This document shows positions 26,398-35,016 of a DNA stretch of 64,000 bases, one piece after another. The stretch is from CADEEN01 sp963783785 (lineage in GTDB: Bacteria; Pseudomonadota; Gammaproteobacteria; Burkholderiales; Burkholderiaceae_C): positions 123,098 to 187,097 of the forward strand of contig CAWAOQ010000011.1 of the NCBI GenBank assembly GCA_963783785.1, given 5' to 3'. The notes beneath the pieces were generated by a model. It was given only the letters and a program-made list of their open reading frames with translations, was not told where the DNA came from and did no database searches. Position 1 is the first letter of the stretch. Every line of letters starts with the position of its first letter. The position numbers and the translations under genes were made by a program.

Positions 26398-27945
26398 GTG
26401 CGGCGTCTCGTCGCCGTGCTCGCGTTGCTGCTGCTCGCGGGCTGCGCCAGCCTTCCCGCCGGATACGATCGCGTCGAATCTCAAGCGCTGCAGGACACGG
26501 CATCGACCCCGCTCGGGCAGGCCGGACGGGAGGTGCTGATGTCGCATGAAGGCCAGAGCGGATTCCGGCCGCTGCCCAACGGCGTCGACGCCCTGGTGGT
26601 CCGGATACTCCTGGCCGAAGCGGCCCAGCGCTCGCTGGATGTGCAGTACTACATCTGGCACAACGACCTGACCGGGCGACTGTTCGCCAATGCGCTGCTG
26701 CGCGCTGCCGACCGCGGCGTGCGCGTGCGCATCCTGGTCGACGACGTCGGCACGAAGACCAATGACGACAACCTGCTGAGTCTCGATTCGCATCCGAACA
26801 TCGAGATTCGGCTCTTCAACCCGGTCGCGTCGCGCACCTTCCGCGGCCTGGGCATGCTGACCGACTTCACGCGCGTGAACCGGCGCATGCACAACAAAGC
26901 CTTCGTGGTCGACAACCAGCGCGCCGTCCTGGGCGGTCGCAACATCGGCGACGAGTACTTCGAGGCACATGGCGACGTGGCGTTCGGTGATCTCGACGTG
27001 CTGACGCTCGGCCCCGTCGTCGGCGAGGTCTCGAACGCATTCGACAGCTTCTGGAATGCCCCGATGTCGGTCCCGATCGGGGCGCTGACCGGGCGGCCGA
27101 GCGAGGCGGCGAGCCTCGACGCACTGCGTGCGCAACTGGCCGCATTCGTCGAGTCGCAGCGTGACAGCCCGTATGTCGCCCACGCGCGGTCGACGGGCGC
27201 GCAGCGCCTGGCCGCGGGCGCGGACGGCCTGTTCTGGGGCAAGGCCCATCTGCTCGTCGACGACCCGGCCAAGGTCAGCCGACCGCCCGAAGACACCGAG
27301 GGCCATCTGTTGCCGCAACTCGCCCGCGTCGGCGTGCAGTTGCGCAGCGAGTTGCTGATCGTCTCGCCCTACTTCGTTCCCGGCGATGCGGGCGTGGCCT
27401 CGCTGCGCGCGATGGTGCAAAAAGGGATGCGCGTCACGGTGCTGACCAACTCGCTCGCGGCGTCCGACGTCGGCGCGGTGCACGCGGGCTACAAGCGCTA
27501 TCGGGAGCCACTGCTCGAGGCGGGCGTGCGGCTCTTTGAACTGAAGCCCGATGCCATCGCGTATGGTCGAACCAAGGGCAAGGACCGGCAGATCAGCGGT
27601 TCGCGCGCGTCGTTGCATGCCAAGACCTTCGTCTTCGATCGGCGCGCCGTGTTCATCGGCTCGCTGAACCTCGACCCGCGGTCGGTGCAGCTGAACACCG
27701 AGATCGGCGTGGTCTGTGAGAGCGAGCCGATGGCCAACGAGATGGCGAGCGGAATCGAGTCGGCGCTCGACCAGGTGGCTTGGCGCGTCGAACGGGTCGC
27801 CGAGCGCGAAGGCAAGGCCCACCTGGTCTGGATCGAGACCACCGCCGACGGGACCCGCACGCTGGCGAAGGAACCCGAAGTCAGCGCCTGGCGCCAACTC
27901 GGCGTGTGGTTCCTCGGCCTGCTGCCGATCGAGTCGCAGCTCTGA
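26398..27945 (+). CDS. clsC: Phospholipase D-family lipoprotein, cardiolipin synthase C type
   Basis: 515 residues, lipoprotein signal with lipobox LAGC, and two HKD catalytic motifs: HNKAFVVDNQRAVLGGRNIG (about residues 164-183) and HAKTFVFDRRAVFIGSLNL (about 405-425). The second-half length and the final QLGVWFLGLLPIESQL match ClsC/YmdC, which makes cardiolipin from phosphatidylglycerol and phosphatidylethanolamine. GTG start at 26398. No ymdB-like gene is adjacent. Membrane remodelling under osmotic stress would fit the broader neighbourhood. Confidence 0.88.
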   Translation: MRRLVAVLALLLLAGCASLPAGYDRVESQALQDTASTPLGQAGREVLMSHEGQSGFRPLPNGVDALVVRILLAEAAQRSLDVQYYIWHNDLTGRLFANALLRAADRGVRVRILVDDVGTKTNDDNLLSLDSHPNIEIRLFNPVASRTFRGLGMLTDFTRVNRRMHNKAFVVDNQRAVLGGRNIGDEYFEAHGDVAFGDLDVLTLGPVVGEVSNAFDSFWNAPMSVPIGALTGRPSEAASLDALRAQLAAFVESQRDSPYVAHARSTGAQRLAAGADGLFWGKAHLLVDDPAKVSRPPEDTEGHLLPQLARVGVQLRSELLIVSPYFVPGDAGVASLRAMVQKGMRVTVLTNSLAASDVGAVHAGYKRYREPLLEAGVRLFELKPDAIAYGRTKGKDRQISGSRASLHAKTFVFDRRAVFIGSLNLDPRSVQLNTEIGVVCESEPMANEMASGIESALDQVAWRVERVAEREGKAHLVWIETTADGTRTLAKEPEVSAWRQLGVWFLGLLPIESQL

Positions 27946-27946
27946 C

Positions 27947-28816
27947 TCAGTCGGGCAGGCGGCCCAGTCCGTACATCACTTCCAGGATCGGGCTCGGCCG
28001 GCCGAGCGCGCCGAACCAGCGGTTGTAGATCTCCGGCAGCGCACTGCTCTTGTAGATCTGCGCCAGCGCAGCGTCCACCGCATGGCGCATCGCCCAGTCG
28101 CCTCGCGGCAGCACGATGGCGTAGGGTTCATAGGACAGCGCATCGCCGAGCAGCGCGAGCGACTTCGGGTCCCTGGCCTTGCCGGCCAGGCCGACGAGCA
28201 GCACGCGATCGCCGGCAAAGGCGTCGATCGTGCCGGCTTCCAACTGCGCCAGCCCTTCGTCGCGGCTCTTGACCGGCACCACCTGGGCATTGACCATCTT
28301 GGCCTTCATCGCCTCGGCGAGCGCTCGTTCGTTGCTCGTGCCGGTGATGACGCCGACCTTCTTGTTGGCCAGATCCATCAGCGAATTGCCAGCGGTCGAG
28401 GAGCGGACCAGCAGCCCGGTGCCGTCGACGAAGGTCAGCGAGGAAAAACCCACCTCCTTCATCCGTCCGAGCGTGACGGTGGTGGCGCCGCATTCCATGT
28501 CGGCCTGGCCGCCGCTGACAGCGGCAAAGCGGGTCTGCACCGTCACCGGCACCCACTTGACCTGCAACGGCACGATGCCGATCTGGCGCTCGATGGCGGC
28601 GATGACGCTGCGGCACAGGTCGACCATGTAGCCGGCCGGCTTCTTCTCGTTGTCCTCGAACGAGAACGGCAGCGCATCGGTGCGGTAGGCCACCGAGATC
28701 GTCTTCGTTTCCTGGATCTTCTTCAGGCGTCCATCGAGCGGCACGTTGCCCGTCTGGGCGAGGGCGAGCGCGGGCGCGAAACACAGCGCGGCAATGAGGG
28801 CAATCAGGCGGGACAT
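27947..28816 (-). CDS. Periplasmic solute-binding protein, amino-acid ABC type (orphan)
   Basis: 289 residues: signal peptide (LIALIAALCFAPALALAQ), then a family-3 extracellular solute-binding fold with TISVAYRTDALPFSFEDNE, GYMVDLCRSVIAAIE, DMECGATTVTLGRM, VGVITGTSNERALAEAM and DAFAGDRVLLVGL. It probably binds a polar amino acid. No ABC permease or ATPase gene is nearby, so it must work with components elsewhere or have another role. It converges on clsC with one base between the stops. Confidence 0.88.
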   Translation of the reverse strand: MSRLIALIAALCFAPALALAQTGNVPLDGRLKKIQETKTISVAYRTDALPFSFEDNEKKPAGYMVDLCRSVIAAIERQIGIVPLQVKWVPVTVQTRFAAVSGGQADMECGATTVTLGRMKEVGFSSLTFVDGTGLLVRSSTAGNSLMDLANKKVGVITGTSNERALAEAMKAKMVNAQVVPVKSRDEGLAQLEAGTIDAFAGDRVLLVGLAGKARDPKSLALLGDALSYEPYAIVLPRGDWAMRHAVDAALAQIYKSSALPEIYNRWFGALGRPSPILEVMYGLGRLPD

Positions 28817-28911
28817 CGGTCGTGGACTCCGTGGGGTTGGGACAGGGCCCTTGCGGGGCCGCGCATTCTAGGCGGCGGCCCGCTCGGTCGCGCAGCCGTG
28901 CGCTCAGCCGG

Positions 28912-30876
28912 TCAGAAGTAGCGGCGCCAGTCGAAGATCAGCCGCAACCCGATCGAGTAGATCGTGTCGAGCTTCACCCCCGGCGCCCCCGGCGGCCAGG
29001 TCACCGTCGTGCTTTGCGGGACGTCGGCACCGGCAAACAGCTGGATCAACACCGCCGAACTCTGCTTGGTATCGAACGCGCGATAAGGCCGGTACTCCAG
29101 GATCGGCAGGTCGAAGTTGATCGACTTGAAGTCGACGACCCGGGGATCGGCGCCGGGCGTTGCGCCCGGTGCGACCGTCGTGTTCTCGAAGCCGTAGCCG
29201 TAGAAGGTGGCACCGAGTTCGCGCCCGAGCACGAACTGGAAGCGCCCGATGCGGGTGGCCCACCCCGACTGCCACGGAATCAGGCCGCCGTTGCTGGCGG
29301 TGACCGCCATGCCGGTGTAGGTGTCGGGGGCAAAGAGATACAGCGGCGACGCGAGCAGCAGGTCGCCCGGAATGACGTAGAAGGGCATCCGCAGCCGGGT
29401 CGCGATGCCGAAGCGCGATCGCACGGCGGACACACCGCCGGCCGCTTCCACTGCGGCTGATGAAACCGGCAGCGTGTTGGACGAGCGCGTATCGCCGCGC
29501 AGTCCGATCGAACCGAACACCAGCCCGTCGCCCGACTCTCCGATCACGCCGTCCAGACCCAGGCCGGCGCGCAGCGACAGCTCGGCGCCGCCGATCCAGC
29601 CGCTGGACGTGACCGAAGGGATGTACCCGCCACCGATCCCGCGGATGTCCCCGGAACCGGCAAAACCGATGAACGGCCCCACCTCGGCGCGAAAGCGCGG
29701 CATCGATCCCAGCCCCGGGCCGAGGCCCGGCACGGGCGTCGGCCCGAGCACCTCGGGGAGCTGCGCCCAGGCTTCCGGCGTCGCGCGCAAGCCCTCATCG
29801 CGCGCCATCAGCACGTTGGTCTTGCAGACGTCGAGCGCATCGGGCTCGGCAGGGGCTGCCGGCGTGTGCGGCAGCCGCGTCGGGCGATCGCGACCGGCCG
29901 CATGGTCGATCAACTGCTGCAGGCTGGCGCGCACCGCGGTGGCCGCACGCTCCGCATCCTGCGGCCGCATGTGCGCGTCGCCCATCAGCACCATCGATTC
30001 GCTGCCGCCCCTCCAGGTGAAGACCTCCAGCCCGGACTCGTTGTAGTAGTCGTGGGTGCCCTTGCGCTGCGACACGTCGCCCCAGCTGCCGGCGACATGG
30101 CCGGCGGCGTAGGTGTCCTGCAGGAAGTGCAGCGCAAAGCCCTCGTCGGCCAGCATCGCCCGCGCGAGCGCCTGCCGTTCGGCCGGCGCGAGCTGTTCGG
30201 TCGCCAGCCGCGTGGCCTTCTGCAGCGCACTCAAGTGGAACCAGGCGTAGACGCCGACCGCGCTGATCTCGGAGCCGGGGGTGAGCGTCAGCTCCACGTA
30301 TTCCCTCGGCGTGGTGTCGGTGCGCGGCCGCGGCAGCAGGAAGTGCGCGCCGTTGGACCCGGCGCGGGTCGCGTATTCGACATCGGCCCGCTGCAGCCGG
30401 GTGTCTGCCGTGCGCAGCGCGTTCTGGCGGTCGGCGCGCAGGCCTTCATCCTCCATCACGCGCTGGACATCGGCCATCAGGTTCTTGTCGCGGATGTTCA
30501 CTTCCGGCCGGGCCGTGACCGCGATGCGCCCGAGGTCGATCTTCAGCTGCGCCGACACGTCGGCCACCTGCAGGATCCATTCGGTCTTCAGGACGTTGTC
30601 GAGCATGTTCTTGCTCGAGCACGAATGGTCTCCGGCGATCGCCGCGAACGCCGCCCAGTCGATGCAGGCGGGGGCGACGCCCTGCTTGCTGTCCGCGCCC
30701 TGCTCGCACAGGCGCTGTTCGTGGCCCGTGCGGGCTTCGCGCCAGAGGCGATCGAACAGTGCCCTGCGCTCCGCATCGAGCTTCTCGACGGCGAGCACCG
30801 CAATGTCGCGATGTTCGGGATAGACCCAGGCGCGGGCGGGGCCTGCCCAGCCGACGACGCTCAGGGCAACCAGCAC
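28912..30876 (-). CDS. S1/P1-nuclease/phospholipase-C-like domain fused to a predicted outer-membrane beta barrel
   Basis: 654 residues. A short signal peptide ends ARA, leaving Trp17 as the first mature residue, as in zinc phospholipase C and S1/P1 nucleases, where the N-terminal Trp binds zinc. Spacing Trp17-x4-His22 and His250-x3-Asp254-x5-His260 (HFLQDTYAAGH) match P1 nuclease (Trp1/His6; His116/Asp120/His126). His275 and Glu280 follow in HDYYNE. From about residue 390 to the end the sequence changes to alternating strands (FIGFAGSGDIRGIGGGY, SLRAGLGLDG, FGSIGLRGD) and ends in LRLIFDWRRYF, an aromatic C-terminus typical of outer-membrane barrels. The start is GTG 30876, just after an in-frame stop. 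A surface-displayed zinc hydrolase is the inferred role. Confidence 0.7.
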   Translation of the reverse strand: MLVALSVVGWAGPARAWVYPEHRDIAVLAVEKLDAERRALFDRLWREARTGHEQRLCEQGADSKQGVAPACIDWAAFAAIAGDHSCSSKNMLDNVLKTEWILQVADVSAQLKIDLGRIAVTARPEVNIRDKNLMADVQRVMEDEGLRADRQNALRTADTRLQRADVEYATRAGSNGAHFLLPRPRTDTTPREYVELTLTPGSEISAVGVYAWFHLSALQKATRLATEQLAPAERQALARAMLADEGFALHFLQDTYAAGHVAGSWGDVSQRKGTHDYYNESGLEVFTWRGGSESMVLMGDAHMRPQDAERAATAVRASLQQLIDHAAGRDRPTRLPHTPAAPAEPDALDVCKTNVLMARDEGLRATPEAWAQLPEVLGPTPVPGLGPGLGSMPRFRAEVGPFIGFAGSGDIRGIGGGYIPSVTSSGWIGGAELSLRAGLGLDGVIGESGDGLVFGSIGLRGDTRSSNTLPVSSAAVEAAGGVSAVRSRFGIATRLRMPFYVIPGDLLLASPLYLFAPDTYTGMAVTASNGGLIPWQSGWATRIGRFQFVLGRELGATFYGYGFENTTVAPGATPGADPRVVDFKSINFDLPILEYRPYRAFDTKQSSAVLIQLFAGADVPQSTTVTWPPGAPGVKLDTIYSIGLRLIFDWRRYF

Positions 30877-30916
30877 CTCCGGCGAGGGCGGTGGATCGCG
30901 ACGACTTCATGTGGGG

Positions 30917-32023
30917 CTACTTTCCGCGCGCGGCAAGGTCTTCTTCGACGAAGCGGAGCACGGCTTCGAGCAACGCTTCGCGCGGATAGGCGTTCTGGGT
31001 GACGAAGAGCGACCCGATCGTCTCGTGCGTGCGCCCGATCGGCACGACGATCGCCCAGTGGTCGGCGTTGATGTAGCCGACCAGGCTCGATCCCGGGATG
31101 ACCTGGTCGTAGAAGATCACCTGGCTGTCGTTGCGCCCGTCGATCAGGCTCAGCTTGTTGGCGCTGATGCGCAGGATCGACGAGATGCGATCCGGCTGCG
31201 GCAAGGTGACGACCGAGTAGTAGGGCACGCCGGCCGGCAGCGGGTTCTGCGCCAGCCAGGCCTTGCGCACGCCGGGGCGCAGGCTGGCCACTGCACCGCC
31301 GTCACCGGAATCGCAGGCCGCACCCGGAAAGTGGCGCAACAGGTCGGCCTGGTACTGCTCCGCATCGTTGGCCAGCGGCGAGCCGCCCACCGCGCCCGCC
31401 ACGCTCACGACGGCGGCCACCCGAGGCCGGATCTCCGGATGGTTGACGATCGCCTCGAGCGCATCGGGCGCGCCCTTCGAGTAGCCGACCAGCACGAGGC
31501 GCGGCGCTCCCGGGCCCAGGTCCATCGCCATGATCGCGTCGCGGATCTGACGCGCGTTGTTGGCTGTGCCGGACAGCGCATCGACCTTCATCAACTGCTG
31601 GTCGTAGCCGTACTTGCGCACATGCTGGGCCGCTGTACCGGGGGCCTGCAGCCACTGCGCGAAGCAGTCGTAGCCGATCCCCGGCACCACCGCCGCGACC
31701 AGGCGGCGGCTCGACACACCGAGAGGCACCGGCTGCCCGGTCCCCGCCGGTTCGGTGCCGACCCGCGTCAGTGCGTCGTCGCAGGGGCGATGGTCCGGGA
31801 CCTCGCCGGCCCGCGCCTGCAGCACCGCACAGTAGATCTCGCGGAACCGCCCGCGCTTGTCCTGGACGCCGGCCTGCGCGGCCGGCACCAGCATCAGCGG
31901 CGGCGTGTCGGTCGAAAACGGCACGAGCGGCGAACTCGCGCACCCGGCCAGCGCCAGGCCCATCGCCGCGACGAGCGTCAAGGTCGCGAGACGCATCGAT
32001 CCAGTACCGAGGGCAGCGTTCAT
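30917..32023 (-). CDS. Lipoprotein alpha/beta hydrolase
   Basis: About 368 residues from ATG 32023; a second candidate ATG at 31996 (MRLATLT) gives a tidier signal peptide. Lipobox LAGC. The catalytic serine sits in VLVGYSKGAPD (GxSxG type), and the late NADHWAIVVP could supply the histidine. Fold and family suggest an esterase/lipase-like enzyme at the envelope; substrate unknown. It lies 40 bases upstream of the zinc hydrolase/barrel gene on the same strand, so the two probably form an operon for surface hydrolases. Confidence 0.75.
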   Translation of the reverse strand: MNAALGTGSMRLATLTLVAAMGLALAGCASSPLVPFSTDTPPLMLVPAAQAGVQDKRGRFREIYCAVLQARAGEVPDHRPCDDALTRVGTEPAGTGQPVPLGVSSRRLVAAVVPGIGYDCFAQWLQAPGTAAQHVRKYGYDQQLMKVDALSGTANNARQIRDAIMAMDLGPGAPRLVLVGYSKGAPDALEAIVNHPEIRPRVAAVVSVAGAVGGSPLANDAEQYQADLLRHFPGAACDSGDGGAVASLRPGVRKAWLAQNPLPAGVPYYSVVTLPQPDRISSILRISANKLSLIDGRNDSQVIFYDQVIPGSSLVGYINADHWAIVVPIGRTHETIGSLFVTQNAYPREALLEAVLRFVEEDLAARGK

Positions 32024-32332
32024 GATCCTGTGCGGTGAATGATCATCGACTGCATCCTGCTCCGAGCACGCCACGCAGCGTGCTCGAAAACAGAGCCAGG
32101 ACTGCAAGCACCAACGCGGCCACAGCAGTCTGTGGCTACAGGCCGCCGGCCGAGTTCGTCGGGGAGTCGCCTGCGCGCAGGCGACACCGCACCACCAGAT
32201 CCATCAACTGCGATTCAACCCCCGACTCTCGGGCCGACAGTTACAGAACTTGGAGCAGCGCATACCTGCGCCCATCACCCAGACTTGAGGATCAAGTCCC
32301 AACCCCGGCGAAATGAGTCAAGTTCACATTGC
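32024..32332. other. Gene-free gap with 20-bp perfect palindrome
   Basis: No supportable gene. The main feature is a perfect 20-base palindrome (GTCGCCTGCG and its complement) at 32166-32185, without a T-run, so not a standard terminator. This gap marks the change from high-GC chromosomal sequence to the lower-GC accessory region on its right. Confidence 0.5.
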
Positions 32333-33235
32333 CTATGGTGGAGTACAGGACGCATTCAAACAAACAACAGTTGTTGTGTATGCCACGCCATCGATCGTCG
32401 TCACGACGTTAAAGGTCGCTGAATCTGTCCGGGTGAGAACGGCATAACCAACCGTGCCGAACACTGTGGCAACTCCGGAAGTCGGGCCAAAGTCTTTGTA
32501 GGTGATGTTGTGCGTCTTGCTCACATTCGGCTCGACAAGCAGGTCTGTGCTGGCACTTCGGTAGGTTCCACTGACCTTGCCGGCGGCGTAGCTGAAGTCT
32601 TTGCCCCACTGAAACCGGCCCTCAAGCACTGTTACGCATGCGGGGTCGCCAATCGCCGGCAACGTGCAAGTACTCGTTGCGTCGACGGTTTCACCACCCA
32701 GCAAACCGGGCCCTGTCACAACAATACTCTGATGATCGACTGTATAACCAAGCCCGTCGGCGTTCATCGTGAGTTGTGACGAGGATCCATCGACGGCTCC
32801 ACCTGTGAGTGTGTAGCCACCGACCGTGCAGCCGATGTACTTGTATGAGAGCTTGCGCGGTGTGTCCACGAGCTGGTACGCCCTCACAGAGCCGCCGCTC
32901 GGGCAAGGAAATTCCGCACCTTCAATTGGAATCGCGCCAGTGATGCCATCGTGAATGAACGCAAGCTGACGCGAAGCGGCAATTCTTGGCACGCGTTCGA
33001 ATTCAAGCACCGCTAGATTGACGTTTGTGGTTGCGCCATGCAGCCCTGCTGAACCCGACTTGACTATCTGCGTCGGCGCAATCAATCCAGTACTTGCGGC
33101 TTGTGCGTCCGTCCATGAGACATATGCGCTTGGTTGCTGTGCGGGGGGCGAGTCTCCACCTCCACCTCCACACGCCGTTAACGCGGCACTCGCGATAGTC
33201 AACAGCGGCAGGGAAACAATCTTGGAAATTCGCAT
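32333..33235 (-). CDS. Hypothetical lipoprotein, 300 residues
   Basis: Lipoprotein signal ending in LTACGGGGGD, the Cys-polyglycine start common in betaproteobacterial lipoproteins. The rest is Thr/Ser/Gly-rich and beta-like, with four or more cysteines (FPCPSGG, YIGCTVGG, STCTLPAIGDPAC, VVCLNASC) that could form disulfides. No family recognised. GC content is visibly below that of the genes to its left, and it sits at the start of the accessory region, so horizontal acquisition is likely. Confidence 0.7.
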   Translation of the reverse strand: MRISKIVSLPLLTIASAALTACGGGGGDSPPAQQPSAYVSWTDAQAASTGLIAPTQIVKSGSAGLHGATTNVNLAVLEFERVPRIAASRQLAFIHDGITGAIPIEGAEFPCPSGGSVRAYQLVDTPRKLSYKYIGCTVGGYTLTGGAVDGSSSQLTMNADGLGYTVDHQSIVVTGPGLLGGETVDATSTCTLPAIGDPACVTVLEGRFQWGKDFSYAAGKVSGTYRSASTDLLVEPNVSKTHNITYKDFGPTSGVATVFGTVGYAVLTRTDSATFNVVTTIDGVAYTTTVVCLNASCTPP

Positions 33236-33426
33236 GCGGGGCCTCTGGGGGAGTCGAAATCTTCCCTAATGTATCTAGCCTAGCAGATAGATGTGCTTGT
33301 CGAACGCGCCCGAAAGCATGTTCCCTTTCCATCTCGGGAAATCCATCACGGTGAAGTAGCTGCGTTCATTTGAACACGATCCCGACTGAGAGAAGTGGAT
33401 CGGCTGCTGTCAAGCGTCAAGCGACA

Positions 33427-34216
33427 TCAGGAACCGGCCTCCCGGCGACATTTAGAAGTATGGGCTGCTGCCCGTTCGATGGAGGACCGACCCCAAGCTT
33501 CTTGAGCTTGCTCGAACCGTATCGGACTGACATAGCCTAGTGTCGAATGCCGTCGCGTCGGGTTATAGAAGCGCTCGATGTAGTCGAACATGTCAGCGCA
33601 CGCCTGCTCCCTGCTCCGGTACACCGTTCTGCCCGTGGGCTCGGTCTTCAATGAACGGAAGAAGCTCGGCACCGCCGAGTTGTCCCACACCTCGCCGGCT
33701 CGGCTCATGCTGCAGGTGATGCCGTGTTCTTTGAGCAGCGCTTGGAACTGCTCGCTGGTGTACTGGCTGCCCCGATCGGAGTGATGCAGCAACTGCAACG
33801 GCTTGCCCCGTCACCGTACCGCCGTCATCAGTGCATCGGCCACCAACTGCGAAGTCATGCTGGCTTTCATCGGCCAGCCCACTCACACGGCGTCAGTACA
33901 GATCGAGCACGGCGGTCGCGTACAGCCAACCCTCTACTGCCCAGATGTAGGTGAAATCAGCCACCCAGTTCTGGTTGGGCTCGTCGGCCCAGAATCGCCG
34001 GTCGACCACGTTGTCGGCGATCGCGCTGCGCGTGCCCCGGTCCTGCTGCAAGCTTGGACGTTGCTGTCGAGCGCGCAGCGCCTGCGCACGCATGAGGCGC
34101 ACGATGCGGTGCAGGCCACAGCGATGCCCGAAGGCAAGCGTGTCATGCCAAGTGCGCCGCGCACCATACGTTCGGTCGCTGCCCATGAAGCTCTGCCACA
34201 CCTGACTGCCCGGCAC
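33427..34216 (-). pseudogene. IS3 orfB transposase, frameshifted and missing catalytic Glu
   Basis: Two blocks of a DDE transposase. The N-terminal block carries the HTH_21-like region and first Asp; the C-terminal block carries the second Asp and the tail FNPTRRHSTLGYVSPIRFEQ. Between them (33799-33892) the frame changes and stops occur. The third acidic residue is a proline in the surviving sequence, so the enzyme could not cut DNA even if the frame were restored. Confidence 0.82.
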
Positions 34217-34746
34217 TTCGTCGTCCAGATCGCGCCGGCCTCGCGGCCAGGCGCCAGGCGTTGAAGCCCCTTCGCGAGACGCCGAGCGACTCGCACATCA
34301 TGAGTACCGACCAGCAGGCCCCTCAGTATTTCGCCACGAAGCCGAATTTCACATCGACTCCTTCGAGAAGTCGGCCGCGGTTCTTCTTCAGGATGTCGCG
34401 GTCTATCCTGAGCTTCGTGCTCTCCTTCTGCAGCCGTTCAAGCTTGGCCCGCTCTGACTTCATCACCCCCTTGCCAGGGAGTGCCTGCCGCGGATCGGCC
34501 GCCAACTCGCGCATCCACTTGCGCAGCAAGTTCTCGTGCATCACGGGGTTACGCGACTTGCGCCACCGACACACCTCTGTCCTTGACCAGCCTCACGGCC
34601 TCGAGCTTGAACTCCCGGCTGAATTGCCGTCTCGTTCCATATCTCACCTCCGGTCTCAGTTTCCACCTCAACAAGGTGTCCCGGAAACCAGCAGCAGCCC
34701 AACAGACGACGATGACGCGCTGCGGCACCTTGCCGCCGCCAATCAC
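33427..34746 (-). mobile_element. Degenerate IS3-family element
   Basis: Remains of an orfA-orfB IS3-family insertion sequence, read right to left. orfA is in two pieces: RRQFSREFKLEAVRLVKDRG (34549-34746) and HENLLRKWMRELAADPRQAL (34323-34574). orfB is also in two: SDRTYGARRTWHDTLAFGHR to WVADFTYIW (33893-34216), and LLHHSDRGSQYTSEQFQ to the stop (33427-33798). The catalytic Asp residues remain (VADFTY and HHSDRG), but the Glu expected in NxAMESFFxSLK is replaced (NSAVPSFFRSLK). At least three frame breaks plus this loss make it inactive. I could not find convincing terminal inverted repeats. Confidence 0.85.
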
Positions 34747-34909
34747 CTACAGCCGCGTAGTGCTTGCAGGTGGTCCGTTGCCGTGTTCAGCGGCGGCGTA
34801 TCAACTCATCGCGCGGCGAAAAACCTGCGCCAGTTGTCCATCAACCGGCGCAGCAAGCCATTACCCCCGGGATCGGGGGGACGGAGAGGCGAGAGTTGAA
34901 CATTAGACT

Positions 34910-34925
34910 GTTCCGGGCCCGGAAC
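34910..34925. repeat. 16-bp perfect palindrome upstream of the dimethylformamidase-like gene
   Basis: GTTCCGGGCCCGGAAC, about 90 bases before the start of the large secreted protein gene, in a 270-base gap with no other gene. It could be an operator or part of an IS end. Confidence 0.4.
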
Positions 34926-35016
34926 TGTATCTGGAACAGCGCCCTAATCATGGGCGCAAAATCTTCTGAGCGCTGATGCCACGGACTGCGCGAGCCATTA
35001 CACAAGTTGAGAAGCC

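Noticed and set aside
32166..32185. 20-bp palindrome as a rho-independent terminator
   Set aside because: No loop and no following T-run on either strand.
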